In this document: positions 1 to 8,663 of the stretch, piece by piece
How the letters are laid out: each line of letters opens with the position of its first letter
Position numbering within the stretch: the stretch's first letter is position 1
Assembly: GCF_000145035.1 (NCBI RefSeq)
Contig: NC_014387.1
Location: forward strand, 1,788,001-1,852,000
Origin: Butyrivibrio proteoclasticus B316
GTDB lineage: Bacteria; Bacillota; Clostridia; Lachnospirales; Lachnospiraceae
Reading direction: 5' to 3'
Length of the DNA stretch: 64,000 nt
The notes under the pieces: generated by a model
The model's input: the letters and a program-made list of their open reading frames with translations, nothing else
The model's database searches: none
What the model was told of the DNA's origin: nothing
Position numbers and translations under genes: made by a program

Positions 1-201
1 ATCATTTAAAATAGCCTCTTTATTACTGATAATCTTCTGATATCTCTTGATTTCTTCGGGAGTCTTACTGCGAAGTTCCCTTAAAAGTTCATCAATTTCT
101 TCCTTGTTGACAATGATCTTAGTCTGTGAAAGTGGCTGAGGCTTGCAGTTATCAATATATGTCTCAATTTCATCAATAAGCTGCTCAATCCTACTTGTCA
201 T
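1..201 (-). CDS. Conserved coiled-coil hypothetical protein (partial, 3' end outside window)
   Basis: An open frame of 67 codons starts with ATG at 201 and runs off the left edge without a stop. A good ribosome binding site (AGGGGG) lies 8-14 bases upstream. The visible part is charged and rich in Glu, Lys and Ile (starts MTSRIEQLIDEIETYIDNC), as expected for a helical protein. It follows coaD by about 22 bases, so it is probably the last visible gene of the recG-rsmD-coaD operon. From memory, small helical proteins often named ATPase or V-ATPase subunit H-like follow coaD in Lachnospiraceae; that name is weak and no function can be read from this fragment. Confidence 0.7.
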   Translation of the reverse strand, partial: MTSRIEQLIDEIETYIDNCKPQPLSQTKIIVNKEEIDELLRELRSKTPEEIKRYQKIISNKEAILND

Positions 202-223
202 TTATTTATCCCCCTACTATCGC

Positions 224-718
224 TTATTTGGTTCTGTCATGTCCGTATTTGTTGTATAACTCTTCTGCCACAAAATCTGGAACGCAAGGAGTAATATCCC
301 CATTATAACTTGCTATCTCTTTTACAACAGAACTGCTAAGATACGAATACTTAAGATTTGTAGTCAAAAAGACTGTATCTACTTCATTATGTGATAACTC
401 TCTATTGGTCTGGGCTATCTGAAGTTCATATTCAAAATCAGTTATAGCACGAAGTCCTCTTACGACAATATGTATATTTTTCTCTTTACAATAGTTAATA
501 AGAAGACCATCAAAAGACTCAATAACCACGTTATCAAGGTCTTTAACAGACTCTCTTATCATTTTAACACGTTCATCAAGCGTAAACAATGGAGTTTTCG
601 CGGAATTGCACATTACTGCAACGATAACCGTATCAAACATACGGGATGCGCGCCTTATAATGTCCAAATGACCGTATGTTACTGGATCAAAGCTTCCAGG
701 ATATACTGCAGTCTTCAT
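224..718 (-). CDS. coaD: Phosphopantetheine adenylyltransferase
   Basis: Catalyses the fourth step of coenzyme A synthesis, adenylating 4'-phosphopantetheine to dephospho-CoA in the cytoplasm. The N-terminus has the nucleotidyltransferase signature (AVYPGSFDPVTYGHLDII), with the T/HxGH-type motif as TYGH. The length of 164 residues is normal for the family. I chose ATG 718; an in-frame TTG at 724 would add two residues and overlap the rsmD stop codon. AAAGG just upstream can serve either start. The end of rsmD is within a few bases, so the two are translationally coupled. The late motif (TTNLKYSYLSSSVVKEI) matches the family C-terminal region. Confidence 0.95.
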   Translation of the reverse strand: MKTAVYPGSFDPVTYGHLDIIRRASRMFDTVIVAVMCNSAKTPLFTLDERVKMIRESVKDLDNVVIESFDGLLINYCKEKNIHIVVRGLRAITDFEYELQIAQTNRELSHNEVDTVFLTTNLKYSYLSSSVVKEIASYNGDITPCVPDFVAEELYNKYGHDRTK

Positions 719-720
719 TT

Positions 721-1272
721 TCAAGCCTTTCTATAAACAAAAACATGTTTGTTTGATTTGTATTCTTTTTCTCTTCTAACTTCAAATCCAAGATCAGAAA
801 CAAAAGAAAAATCCATTTCCAAAGGACTTTCGATAATGATCATGGTATTCTCAGTTACAAAATTAAGTGACGAGAGCTGTGAAAGCGTACGTTCATAGAG
901 ATCCTCATGATATGGAGGATCGATGAATATAATATCAGCCTCTTCCTCATGAATATTCCTAAGGCCTATAACTACATCCTGCTTGAGGACAGTTGAGACA
1001 TCTTCAAAATGTGTGGTCTTAAGATTAGTCATGATGCATTTATAACTGCTCATGGCATTATCAATAAAATACGCCTTTTTAGCTCCTCTTGATAAAGCCT
1101 CGATTCCTATTCCGCCGCTTCCTGCATACAGGTCAATGAATACAGAACCTGGAACCTGGAGCTGGATCATATTAAATAGTGTCTCTTTGATCCTGTCCTG
1201 TGTAGGTCTTGTATCATTACCTTCAGGAGTGACAAGTTTAAGCCTTCGTGCGCTTCCTGCAATTACTCTCAT
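721..1272 (-). CDS. rsmD: 16S rRNA (guanine(966)-N(2))-methyltransferase
   Basis: SAM-dependent methyltransferase that modifies G966 of 16S rRNA during small-subunit assembly. The protein has 183 residues. The SAM-binding loop (FIDLYAGSGGIGIEALSRGA) is near residue 45 and the catalytic DPPY motif (IIFIDPPYHED) near 118. The start ATG at 1272 overlaps the parC stop by four bases (ATGA), and the stop abuts the coaD start. The rsmD-coaD pairing is a conserved arrangement in Firmicutes, which supports the call. Confidence 0.93.
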   Translation of the reverse strand: MRVIAGSARRLKLVTPEGNDTRPTQDRIKETLFNMIQLQVPGSVFIDLYAGSGGIGIEALSRGAKKAYFIDNAMSSYKCIMTNLKTTHFEDVSTVLKQDVVIGLRNIHEEEADIIFIDPPYHEDLYERTLSQLSSLNFVTENTMIIIESPLEMDFSFVSDLGFEVRREKEYKSNKHVFVYRKA

Positions 1273-3506
1273 AATCTCACCTTTGTACCCTTTGTATCTC
1301 GACTTGTAACTTTCAGATGTCCAAGTTCCAAAGTCTTATCGTTATGCTCAATAGCTTTTTCTTCCATATCATTCAGGTAAAAGACATCTCTTATAAAATC
1401 ATTTTTGCCAAGTCTCATACCTCTTACACCGACAGCTGCTTTCTTTTTCTCCGGAATTGTATCTACATAAAATCTTAGGAAGAAGCCATCATTAGATCTA
1501 AGTATTACCGTCTTCTGTTCGTGGAGAATCTCAACATTTACTACTTCATCACCATCCGCAAGCTTGGTGGCAGCAACAGTTCTCTTGGAAACATCAAATT
1601 CACCGCCATCAACTATCTTCATCATAGACATCTTTGTAGTAAACAAAATCCTGTACAGATTAAGGTCTGACTGACTGGCAGCCATAATTATTGTTTCCTT
1701 GGCTGTGTCAAAATTGCTGACATTGTCAATAGGAATGCCTTTATCTCTCATCTTGCCCTGAGGAAGATCCATAGCCTTGACTGTATGGAGATTTCCTGTA
1801 TTAGTAAAGAAACATACCTTACCGGTATTCTTCATGATAAAGGAGTACTTAAACTCTGCCTGAATAGTTTCTTTATTCTTCTCATAGGTTGATGCATCAA
1901 TTGTCTTGGCATAGCCAAATCTGTCCATAATAAATGCAACATCCATTTCTTCAACAGGCTTTTCTTCATAAACTGCAGTTTCTCTGTTATCTATAACAGT
2001 CTTTCTGTCAGCCTTAAATTCTTTTTTGATCTTGTTCAGGTCACTCTGAATAACCATAGCCATAGAGTCATGGTTTTCAAGAATATCCTCATATTTGTAA
2101 ATATTGGCAACTGTCTGCTCATGTTCCTTAACAAGGGCTTCAAGTTCAAGACCAATAAGTTTATAAAGTCGCATTTCAAGTATTGCATCAGCCTGAGCTT
2201 CTGTGAAAAGAAGCTGGGCTGCCATAGCCTTAGATTCTCTGGACTTGAAATTGATGCCTTCGGTCTCTCCGTTAACAAGGCAATTCTTGGCCATGGCTCT
2301 ATCTTTGGATCCGCGAAGTATCTCAATGACAAGGTCAATTACATTGCAAGCCTTGATAAGACCTTCCTGAATCTCTTTCTTGTCCTGTTCCTTCTTAAGA
2401 AGTGTCGTATACTTTCTGGTTGCGGTCTCGAACTGGAAGTCAGCGCATGCTCTCATTATTTCTCTAAGAGACATGGTTTCAGGTCTTCCATTATCTATGG
2501 CAAGCATGTTGACACCAAATGTATCTTCAAGTTTGGTCTTCTTGTAGAGAAGATTAGTAAAGTTCTCTACATTGGTGTCCTTTTTGAGCTCGATGACAAT
2601 ACGTATGCCTTCCTTGGATGACTGGTTGGAAATATCTATAATATCATTAGTTATCTTCTTCTCAGCAAGCTCTGCTACATCTGACATGAACTTGCCTATT
2701 CCCATACCGATCATAGTATAAGGTATTTCGGTAATGACAAGATTGATATGTCCGTTCTTGCCCTTCTCTGTCTCAACCTTACCACGGATCCTGATCTTAC
2801 CTACTCCGGTCTCATATATCTCAAGAAGCTCATCCTTATTGATCACTATTCCACCTGTAGGAAAATCAGGTCCCTTTATATATTTCATGAGATCTTTGGT
2901 AGTAAGAGTATCATCCTGCATAAATGCAATCTCAGCATCAATAACCTCCGCAAGGTTGTGTGGAGGTGTACTGGTTGCCATACCTACTGCAATTCCCTCT
3001 GATCCGTTTATAAGAAAATTAGGAATCTTAACAGGAAGAACTGATGGTTCTCTTTCAGTCTCATCAAAGTTCGGAACAAAATCTACTACATTTTTATCAA
3101 GATCCTCCAGGAAATTCTCCTGAGTTATCTTGGAAAGTCTGGCCTCAGTATATCGCATGGCAGCGTGTGAATCGCCTTCGATGTTACCAAAGTTACCATG
3201 TCCGTCTACCAGTGGCAGGATTTTCTTGAAATCCTGAGTCATAACAACAAGACAATCATAAATTGAGCTGTCACCATGAGGGTGATATTTACCCATGGTA
3301 TCGCCGACGATTCTGGCACTCTTTCTATATGGTCTGTCATAACGAAGTCCCAGCTCATACATATCGTATAAGGTTCTACGCTGAACAGGCTTAAGTCCAT
3401 CTCTTACATCAGGCAGAGCACGAGCTACAATAACGCTCATGGCATAGTCTATGAAAGACTTCTGCATAATGTCAGAGTATTCGGTTTTAATAATTCTATC
3501 TTCCAT
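1269..3506 (-). CDS. parC: DNA topoisomerase IV-like subunit A (GyrA/ParC family)
   Basis: Breakage-reunion subunit of a type IIA topoisomerase, 745 residues. The winged-helix part shows ALPDVRDGLKPVQRR near residue 30, YHPHGDSSIYD near 75 and the catalytic tyrosine in AAMRYTEARL near 120. The C-terminal beta-pinwheel starts near residue 510. The GyrA box (QRRGGKG type) expected before the first blade of a true gyrase is absent; that place reads TYEKNKETIQAEF. A decatenase role is therefore more likely than supercoiling. The gene follows parE, its partner, by 84 bases. GGGGAAAG precedes the ATG. A second GyrA elsewhere in the genome is expected but cannot be seen. Confidence 0.88.
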   Translation of the reverse strand: MEDRIIKTEYSDIMQKSFIDYAMSVIVARALPDVRDGLKPVQRRTLYDMYELGLRYDRPYRKSARIVGDTMGKYHPHGDSSIYDCLVVMTQDFKKILPLVDGHGNFGNIEGDSHAAMRYTEARLSKITQENFLEDLDKNVVDFVPNFDETEREPSVLPVKIPNFLINGSEGIAVGMATSTPPHNLAEVIDAEIAFMQDDTLTTKDLMKYIKGPDFPTGGIVINKDELLEIYETGVGKIRIRGKVETEKGKNGHINLVITEIPYTMIGMGIGKFMSDVAELAEKKITNDIIDISNQSSKEGIRIVIELKKDTNVENFTNLLYKKTKLEDTFGVNMLAIDNGRPETMSLREIMRACADFQFETATRKYTTLLKKEQDKKEIQEGLIKACNVIDLVIEILRGSKDRAMAKNCLVNGETEGINFKSRESKAMAAQLLFTEAQADAILEMRLYKLIGLELEALVKEHEQTVANIYKYEDILENHDSMAMVIQSDLNKIKKEFKADRKTVIDNRETAVYEEKPVEEMDVAFIMDRFGYAKTIDASTYEKNKETIQAEFKYSFIMKNTGKVCFFTNTGNLHTVKAMDLPQGKMRDKGIPIDNVSNFDTAKETIIMAASQSDLNLYRILFTTKMSMMKIVDGGEFDVSKRTVAATKLADGDEVVNVEILHEQKTVILRSNDGFFLRFYVDTIPEKKKAAVGVRGMRLGKNDFIRDVFYLNDMEEKAIEHNDKTLELGHLKVTSRDTKGTKVRL

Positions 3507-3541
3507 TTACTTTCCCCATAAATAAATATGTGCAGTCTTTA

Positions 3542-3582
3542 AAGTCATATAACGCTTACCTGAGGAAAGCTGTATATGACTT
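3542..3582 (-). repeat. Inverted repeat between parE and parC
   Basis: Perfect 10-base inverted repeat (AAGTCATATA at 3542-3551, TATATGACTT at 3573-3582) with a 21-base loop in the 84-base parE-parC gap. No T-run follows on the minus strand, so it is not a clear terminator. It may act as an mRNA processing or stabilising hairpin between the two subunit genes. Confidence 0.4.
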
Positions 3583-3590
3583 AAAAGAAC

Positions 3591-5513
3591 TTATATATCA
3601 AGCTCAGCATCTGTTGCATGCTGATGGATAAACTCTCTTCTCGGAGGTACATCTACTCCCATGAGAAGTTCTGTTATCTGTGAAGCCATCTTGGCATCTT
3701 CAATCTCAACTGCCTTGAGCATTCTTCGTTCAGGATCAAGAGTGGTCTCCCAAAGCTGCTGAGCATCCATTTCACCAAGACCTTTATATCTCTGAAGAGT
3801 AAAGTTGCCCTTATGAGTAGCTCTATACTTGGCAAGTGCAGAATCATCATACAGATATTCTTCTTTGCCTCTTGCAGGCATTGCCTTATAAAGAGGAGGC
3901 ATAGCAACATACACATGCCCCTGATAGATCAGCTCAGGCATAAATCTATAGAACAGAGTCAGCAACAGAGTGGAAATATGCTCACCATCTACGTCGGCAT
4001 CTGCCATGATTATGATTTTGTCATAGCGCAATTTATTGATATCAAAATCGTTACCATAGCCTTCGGAAAAACCGCATCCAAAAGCATTGATCATAGTCTT
4101 GATCTCTGCATTGGCAAGAACTTTATCAATACTGGCCTTCTCAACGTTGAGAATCTTACCTCTGATTGGAAGGATTGCCTGATAGTTTCTGTCTCTTGCC
4201 ATCTTGGCACTACCACCGGCAGAATCACCCTCTACTATGAATATTTCACACTTAGAAGCATCTTTACTGATACAGTTTGCGAGCTTACCATTTGAATCAA
4301 AAGAATACTTCTGTTTGGTAAGCATGTTAGTTTTGGCTTTTTCTTCTGTTTTCCTTATTTTGGCAGCTTTTTCTGCACATCCGATTATAGCCTTAAGAGT
4401 TTCCAGATTTCTGTCAAAGAATCTGGTCATCTCATCGTTAGTAATCTTAGACACAACCTTGGCAGCATCCTGATTATCAAGCTTGGTCTTGGTCTGACCT
4501 TCAAATCTTGGATCAGGATGTTTGATAGAAATAACAGCTGTCATACCATTTCTTACATCTGTACCTGTGAAGTTATTATCTTTATCCTTGAGGATATTGA
4601 GTTCTCTGGCATACTGATTGATTATGTTGGTGAACATAGTCTTAAAGCCGGTAAGATGTGTTCCTCCCTCGGCATTATAAATGTTATTACAAAAGCCAAG
4701 CACTTCTTCATGGAACTCATTGACATACTGGAAAGCAACTTCTACCTCTACGCCTTCGCTCTCGCCGCTAAAAGAAACAACGTCGTGTACAGCTTCCTTG
4801 GATTTATTCATATCCTTGATAAATCCTGTAATTCCATCAGGCTCATGGAATTCAATATATTCTTCAACTCCCGGTCTCTTATCCTGAAAAATAATTGTAA
4901 GAGAAGGATTTAGATAAGCTGTTTCGTGAAGCCTTGACTTAATGTCATCTTCCTTAAATCTTGTTTTCTCAAAGATCGTATCATCCGGTAAAAAATTAAT
5001 AGTAGTACCGGTTTCTCTTGTGCTGCCAACCGGAGTTAAAAGTCCATTTACAAGCTTGGTTGTAGGTATTCCTCTCTCGTAGGAATCCTCGTATATAAAC
5101 CCATCTTTTTTGATGCGGACATTCATCCTGGTTGAAAGCGCATTAACAACTGATGAACCAACACCATGCAATCCACCACTTGTTTTATAAGCATTATTAT
5201 CAAATTTACCACCGGCATGAAGCATAGTCAGAACAACACGCTCAGCTGTAATACCCTTAGCGTGCATGCCTACAGGAATACCTCTACCGTTATCTTCTAC
5301 AGTTGCTGAACCATCAGCTTCAAGAGTCACATGGATTTGTGTGCAGAAACCTGCAAGATGCTCATCCACTGCATTATCAACTATCTCATAAACCAGATGG
5401 TTGAGACCACGAGTGGTAACACTTCCAATGTACATACCAGGACGCTTTCTTACTGCCTCGAGCCCTTCTAGTACGGTAATACTGGAAGCATCATATTGTT
5501 CAAATGAAGCCAT
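3591..5513 (-). CDS. parE: DNA topoisomerase IV-like subunit B (GyrB/ParE family)
   Basis: ATPase subunit partnering the GyrA/ParC-type protein just downstream. The GHKL ATPase motifs are visible: EIVDNAVDEHLAG, VEDNGRGIPVG and TSGGLHGVGSSVVNALS. The TOPRIM domain has EGDSAGG near residue 430 and DADVDGEHI near 500, followed by QRYKGLGEMD. I used ATG 5513 (MASFEQ, 640 residues) because AAAGGGG lies 8-14 bases upstream; a longer reading to 5549 adds 12 residues with no ribosome binding site. Sequence alone does not separate GyrB from ParE; the ParE name follows from the missing GyrA box in the partner. Confidence 0.87.
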   Translation of the reverse strand: MASFEQYDASSITVLEGLEAVRKRPGMYIGSVTTRGLNHLVYEIVDNAVDEHLAGFCTQIHVTLEADGSATVEDNGRGIPVGMHAKGITAERVVLTMLHAGGKFDNNAYKTSGGLHGVGSSVVNALSTRMNVRIKKDGFIYEDSYERGIPTTKLVNGLLTPVGSTRETGTTINFLPDDTIFEKTRFKEDDIKSRLHETAYLNPSLTIIFQDKRPGVEEYIEFHEPDGITGFIKDMNKSKEAVHDVVSFSGESEGVEVEVAFQYVNEFHEEVLGFCNNIYNAEGGTHLTGFKTMFTNIINQYARELNILKDKDNNFTGTDVRNGMTAVISIKHPDPRFEGQTKTKLDNQDAAKVVSKITNDEMTRFFDRNLETLKAIIGCAEKAAKIRKTEEKAKTNMLTKQKYSFDSNGKLANCISKDASKCEIFIVEGDSAGGSAKMARDRNYQAILPIRGKILNVEKASIDKVLANAEIKTMINAFGCGFSEGYGNDFDINKLRYDKIIIMADADVDGEHISTLLLTLFYRFMPELIYQGHVYVAMPPLYKAMPARGKEEYLYDDSALAKYRATHKGNFTLQRYKGLGEMDAQQLWETTLDPERRMLKAVEIEDAKMASQITELLMGVDVPPRREFIHQHATDAELDI

Positions 5514-5561
5514 GTTAAAAACCCCTTTTTCAAAACTTTTTACATACAAATTATCAGTTCA

Positions 5562-6431
5562 TCAGAAATGAACTTTTTTAGTAACTGTAACAGCCAGAGC
5601 GCCTGGCCCGATGTGACATGCTACAGAAAGAGAAAGCGGATCCATGTGTATTTCTACACCGGGGAAAGCTTCCTCAAGCTCTTTTTTCCAGGCATTAGCT
5701 GAATCAAGATCCTTGGTATAAGCACAAGCTAGCCAGAAGTCTTTATTATCCCAGCCGCCAAATCTGTTCTCTATATCTGTCTTAATAGCATTTATCATAA
5801 TGTTCTTGCCCTGAGAGCTTGTTCTGGCCTTGGCAAAAGCATCAAGCTTCTCACCCTGAATTTGAAGAACAGGCTTGAGCCTTAAAAGAGTACCAAGCGC
5901 TGCTGCAGCAGGAGTTATTCTGCCGCCTTTTTTGAGGTAGTACAGAGTATCTAGCATAATATAAATACTGGATTCAAATTTATTATCCATTAGTTTCTGA
6001 ACGATTTCTTCAGCTGACAATCCTGCCTCAGCCATAGCCTTGGCATCAAGAGCAGACTGTCTCTGAGTAACAGAGATACGCTGATTATCTACTACAAAAA
6101 CTTTTCCTTCATATTCTTCATTAGCAATCATCATTGCACTCTGACAAGAACCGGATAATCCGCTGCTCATTGGGATATAGATAATCTGGTCATATTCTTC
6201 AAGCACCTTATCCCAAAGTGTCATAAGCGAATCAGGTGAAGGCTGGCTTGTAGAAACGCCTGCATCCTCAGCCAATTTGTCATAAAACTGCTCCTGAGAT
6301 AAATTAATATCTTCAAAAAAATCCTCGTTATTGATTGTAAAAGGCATAGGAACTACAAAAATACCCAGTTCCTGTCCTTGAGACTGCGTGATACCACTAT
6401 TACTGTCAGTTACTACTGCTATCTTAGACAT
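5562..6431 (-). CDS. DegV family fatty-acid-binding protein (FakB-like)
   Basis: DegV proteins bind a single fatty acid and, as FakB, present it to the kinase FakA for phosphorylation. The 289-residue protein starts with the family N-terminus (IAVVTDSNSGIT), has TSQPSP near residue 62 and SSGLSGS near 93, both typical lipid-pocket segments, and LKKGGRITP near 166. A FakA-like gene lies 2.2 kb upstream on the same strand, so a functional pair is plausible. AGGGGA precedes the ATG. A 13-base palindrome (6446-6458) sits just upstream of the ribosome binding site; its role is unclear. Confidence 0.88.
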   Translation of the reverse strand: MSKIAVVTDSNSGITQSQGQELGIFVVPMPFTINNEDFFEDINLSQEQFYDKLAEDAGVSTSQPSPDSLMTLWDKVLEEYDQIIYIPMSSGLSGSCQSAMMIANEEYEGKVFVVDNQRISVTQRQSALDAKAMAEAGLSAEEIVQKLMDNKFESSIYIMLDTLYYLKKGGRITPAAAALGTLLRLKPVLQIQGEKLDAFAKARTSSQGKNIMINAIKTDIENRFGGWDNKDFWLACAYTKDLDSANAWKKELEEAFPGVEIHMDPLSLSVACHIGPGALAVTVTKKVHF

Positions 6432-6500
6432 GTTATCCCCTGTCCCGGCAAATTGCCGATACTACTCCTATTTTCATAATCAACTAAAAATATCTTACTT

Positions 6501-8570
6501 TTATAAAGTTGCAAAGTCAACCAAATTTGCAGATTTTGTGGCTATTTTATCTCTAAGTACACTATATTGTGTAGATAATAGTTCGGGATCTTCTGATAGA
6601 ATTCTATCAGCATCCATTGCTGATTCTTTTACCAGGTCAGAATCATGATAAATATCGCCAAGTCTGAAATTAAGGTCTCCACTTTGTCTGACGCCAAACA
6701 GATCCCCCGGCCCTCGCTGCCTCAAATCCTCCTCTGCAATCTTGAATCCGTCATTTGTCTTATTCATAATATCAAGACGCTTTTTGGCATCATCACTTTC
6801 TGAAGTATTCAAAAAGATACAATATGACTGATATTTACCTCTGCCTACTCTTCCTCTTAGCTGGTGAAGCTGTGAAAGGCCAAACCTTTCAGCATTTTCA
6901 ATCATCATCACTGTTGCATTTGGAACATTTATTCCAACTTCAATTACAGTAGTTGAAACAAGAACATCTATATCTTTTCTGGCAAAAGCCTCCATGATTT
7001 CATCCTTCTGTGCAGGTTTCATCTTGCCATGAAGCATAGCAACACTAATATCAGGTGGAAGATTCTGCCTAAGAGTCTCTGTATAGTCAACAACATTTGT
7101 AACGCCATCCATTTCGCCTTCTTCTATCATCGGACAGATTACATAGGCTTGTCTTCCCGCTTCAACCTGATCCTTAATAAACTTGTAGGCAGTAGGCCTG
7201 TATTCGGTTCCAACAACACAATTCTTGATAGGCAGCCTTCCACCAGGAAGTTCATTTATCACAGAAATGTGAAGATCACCGTACAAAATGATAGCAAGAG
7301 TCCTTGGAATCGGTGTTGCACTCATTGCAAGCACGTGTGTATTTAGTCCTTTACCTGCAAGTGCTTCTCTTTGTCTGACTCCAAATCTGTGTTGCTCATC
7401 TGTTACGACAAGTGCCAGATTTTTATAGCTCACTTTTTCCTGTATAAGCGCATTTGTTCCTATTATGCAATTTGCTTCGCCTTCACTTATAAGCCTTTGA
7501 GCTTCCTTTTTGTCTTTGGCAGAAAGAGCTCCTGTTAAAAGAATTGGCTTCAAATGCTGTATGTTATATTTGTCTATAAGTTCCTTGAAATTCTCAAAAT
7601 GTTGCGCTGCCAGTACTTCTGTAGGAGCCATAAGAGCCCCCTGGTACCCGTTAGCAGCAGTTGTTAAAAGAGCCAGCATGGCAATAACCGTTTTGCCGGA
7701 TCCAACATCCCCCTGGATAAGCCTGTTCATAACAGAAGGCCCCTGCAGATCATTTTGAATATCTTTCCAAGCAAGGGACTGAGCATTTGTAAGTTTATAT
7801 GGCAAAACCTCTAACAGCCTTTTTGTCTCAGATACTTCAACCATCGGAAAAGAATTGGATATTTCTTCCTGCGTCATCTTAAGGAGGCGTAGTTTAAGAA
7901 CAAATAAAAGAAACTCATCATAAGCAAGTCTTCTTCTGGCTTCTTCAAGCTTTTTATCATTTTCCGGAAAATGAATACTCCTTGCAGCTTCTGAATAACC
8001 TATAAGAGACAGTCTATCAAGTATTGTTTGAGGCACAAATTCCTCAAGCTTACCAATATTTAAAAAAGCCTGTTCAACTGCTTTGATCACTATATTATTA
8101 GTAAGACCTTTTACTAGCGGATATCTTGGCATAAGTCTGCCTACAAGAGAAGCATATTCTTCCTGAGAATACATCTTGGGCTGATCCATGGTATAAAAAG
8201 ATCCTTTTTTCTGGACCATTCCTCTAAAAATATGAGTAGTACCGCTTTTTAGAGAAGATGCAAGATAAGGAGCATTAAAATACGTCATCTTAATTTTGCC
8301 AGTCTGGTCTGCAGCTTCAAAAGCTATGATTGACAGGTTTCTGACTCTTCGTTTAATAATGCTTCCGATTATTGTAAGCTTAACAGAATTGATCTGGCCA
8401 GGTCTTACATCTGATGCTCTTACAGGTATCTCATAACCGTCATAGCACCTTGGATAATAAGATAAAAGATCTCCAACTGTCCTGACACCACATTTTTCAA
8501 ATAACTTGGCGGTTTTCTCTCCGATACCTTTTAAGTTTATGACATTTTCGTCCAGTTCTCTGCTTCCCAA
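6501..8570 (-). CDS. recG: ATP-dependent DNA helicase RecG
   Basis: Branch-migrating helicase for stalled forks and Holliday junctions, 689 residues, near the family norm. The N-terminal wedge has a helix-hairpin-helix segment (LKGIGEKTAKLFEKCGV) and OB fold (to about residue 160). Helicase motifs include GDVGSGKTVIA near residue 290, the DEQH box in VVTDEQHRFGVRQREAL near 390, SATPIPRT, and HQLRGRVGRG near 590. The start is TTG at 8570, supported by AGGAG nine bases upstream; no ATG fits better. It lies downstream of the fakA terminator and heads the recG-degV-parE-parC-rsmD-coaD series. Confidence 0.95.
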   Translation of the reverse strand: MGSRELDENVINLKGIGEKTAKLFEKCGVRTVGDLLSYYPRCYDGYEIPVRASDVRPGQINSVKLTIIGSIIKRRVRNLSIIAFEAADQTGKIKMTYFNAPYLASSLKSGTTHIFRGMVQKKGSFYTMDQPKMYSQEEYASLVGRLMPRYPLVKGLTNNIVIKAVEQAFLNIGKLEEFVPQTILDRLSLIGYSEAARSIHFPENDKKLEEARRRLAYDEFLLFVLKLRLLKMTQEEISNSFPMVEVSETKRLLEVLPYKLTNAQSLAWKDIQNDLQGPSVMNRLIQGDVGSGKTVIAMLALLTTAANGYQGALMAPTEVLAAQHFENFKELIDKYNIQHLKPILLTGALSAKDKKEAQRLISEGEANCIIGTNALIQEKVSYKNLALVVTDEQHRFGVRQREALAGKGLNTHVLAMSATPIPRTLAIILYGDLHISVINELPGGRLPIKNCVVGTEYRPTAYKFIKDQVEAGRQAYVICPMIEEGEMDGVTNVVDYTETLRQNLPPDISVAMLHGKMKPAQKDEIMEAFARKDIDVLVSTTVIEVGINVPNATVMMIENAERFGLSQLHQLRGRVGRGKYQSYCIFLNTSESDDAKKRLDIMNKTNDGFKIAEEDLRQRGPGDLFGVRQSGDLNFRLGDIYHDSDLVKESAMDADRILSEDPELLSTQYSVLRDKIATKSANLVDFATL

Positions 8571-8614
8571 AATAAGTACTCCTAAAAATATGTCGTTTGT
8601 ATAATAAGTCTTAA

Positions 8615-8646
8615 AAAGAAAAAATCGGGCCTAAAACTAGACCCGA
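8615..8646 (-). terminator. Rho-independent terminator after fakA
   Basis: Nine-base stem with one G-U pair (8625-8633 with 8638-8646), four-base loop, followed on the minus strand by a T-rich run from 8624 downward. It lies 18 bases past the fakA stop and separates asp23-fakA from recG. Confidence 0.8.
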
Positions 8647-8663
8647 CTTTATTATCGCATATT

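Noticed and set aside
2070..2621. 183-residue open frame on the plus strand
   Set aside because: Lies wholly opposite parC, has no ribosome binding site and no recognisable protein features.
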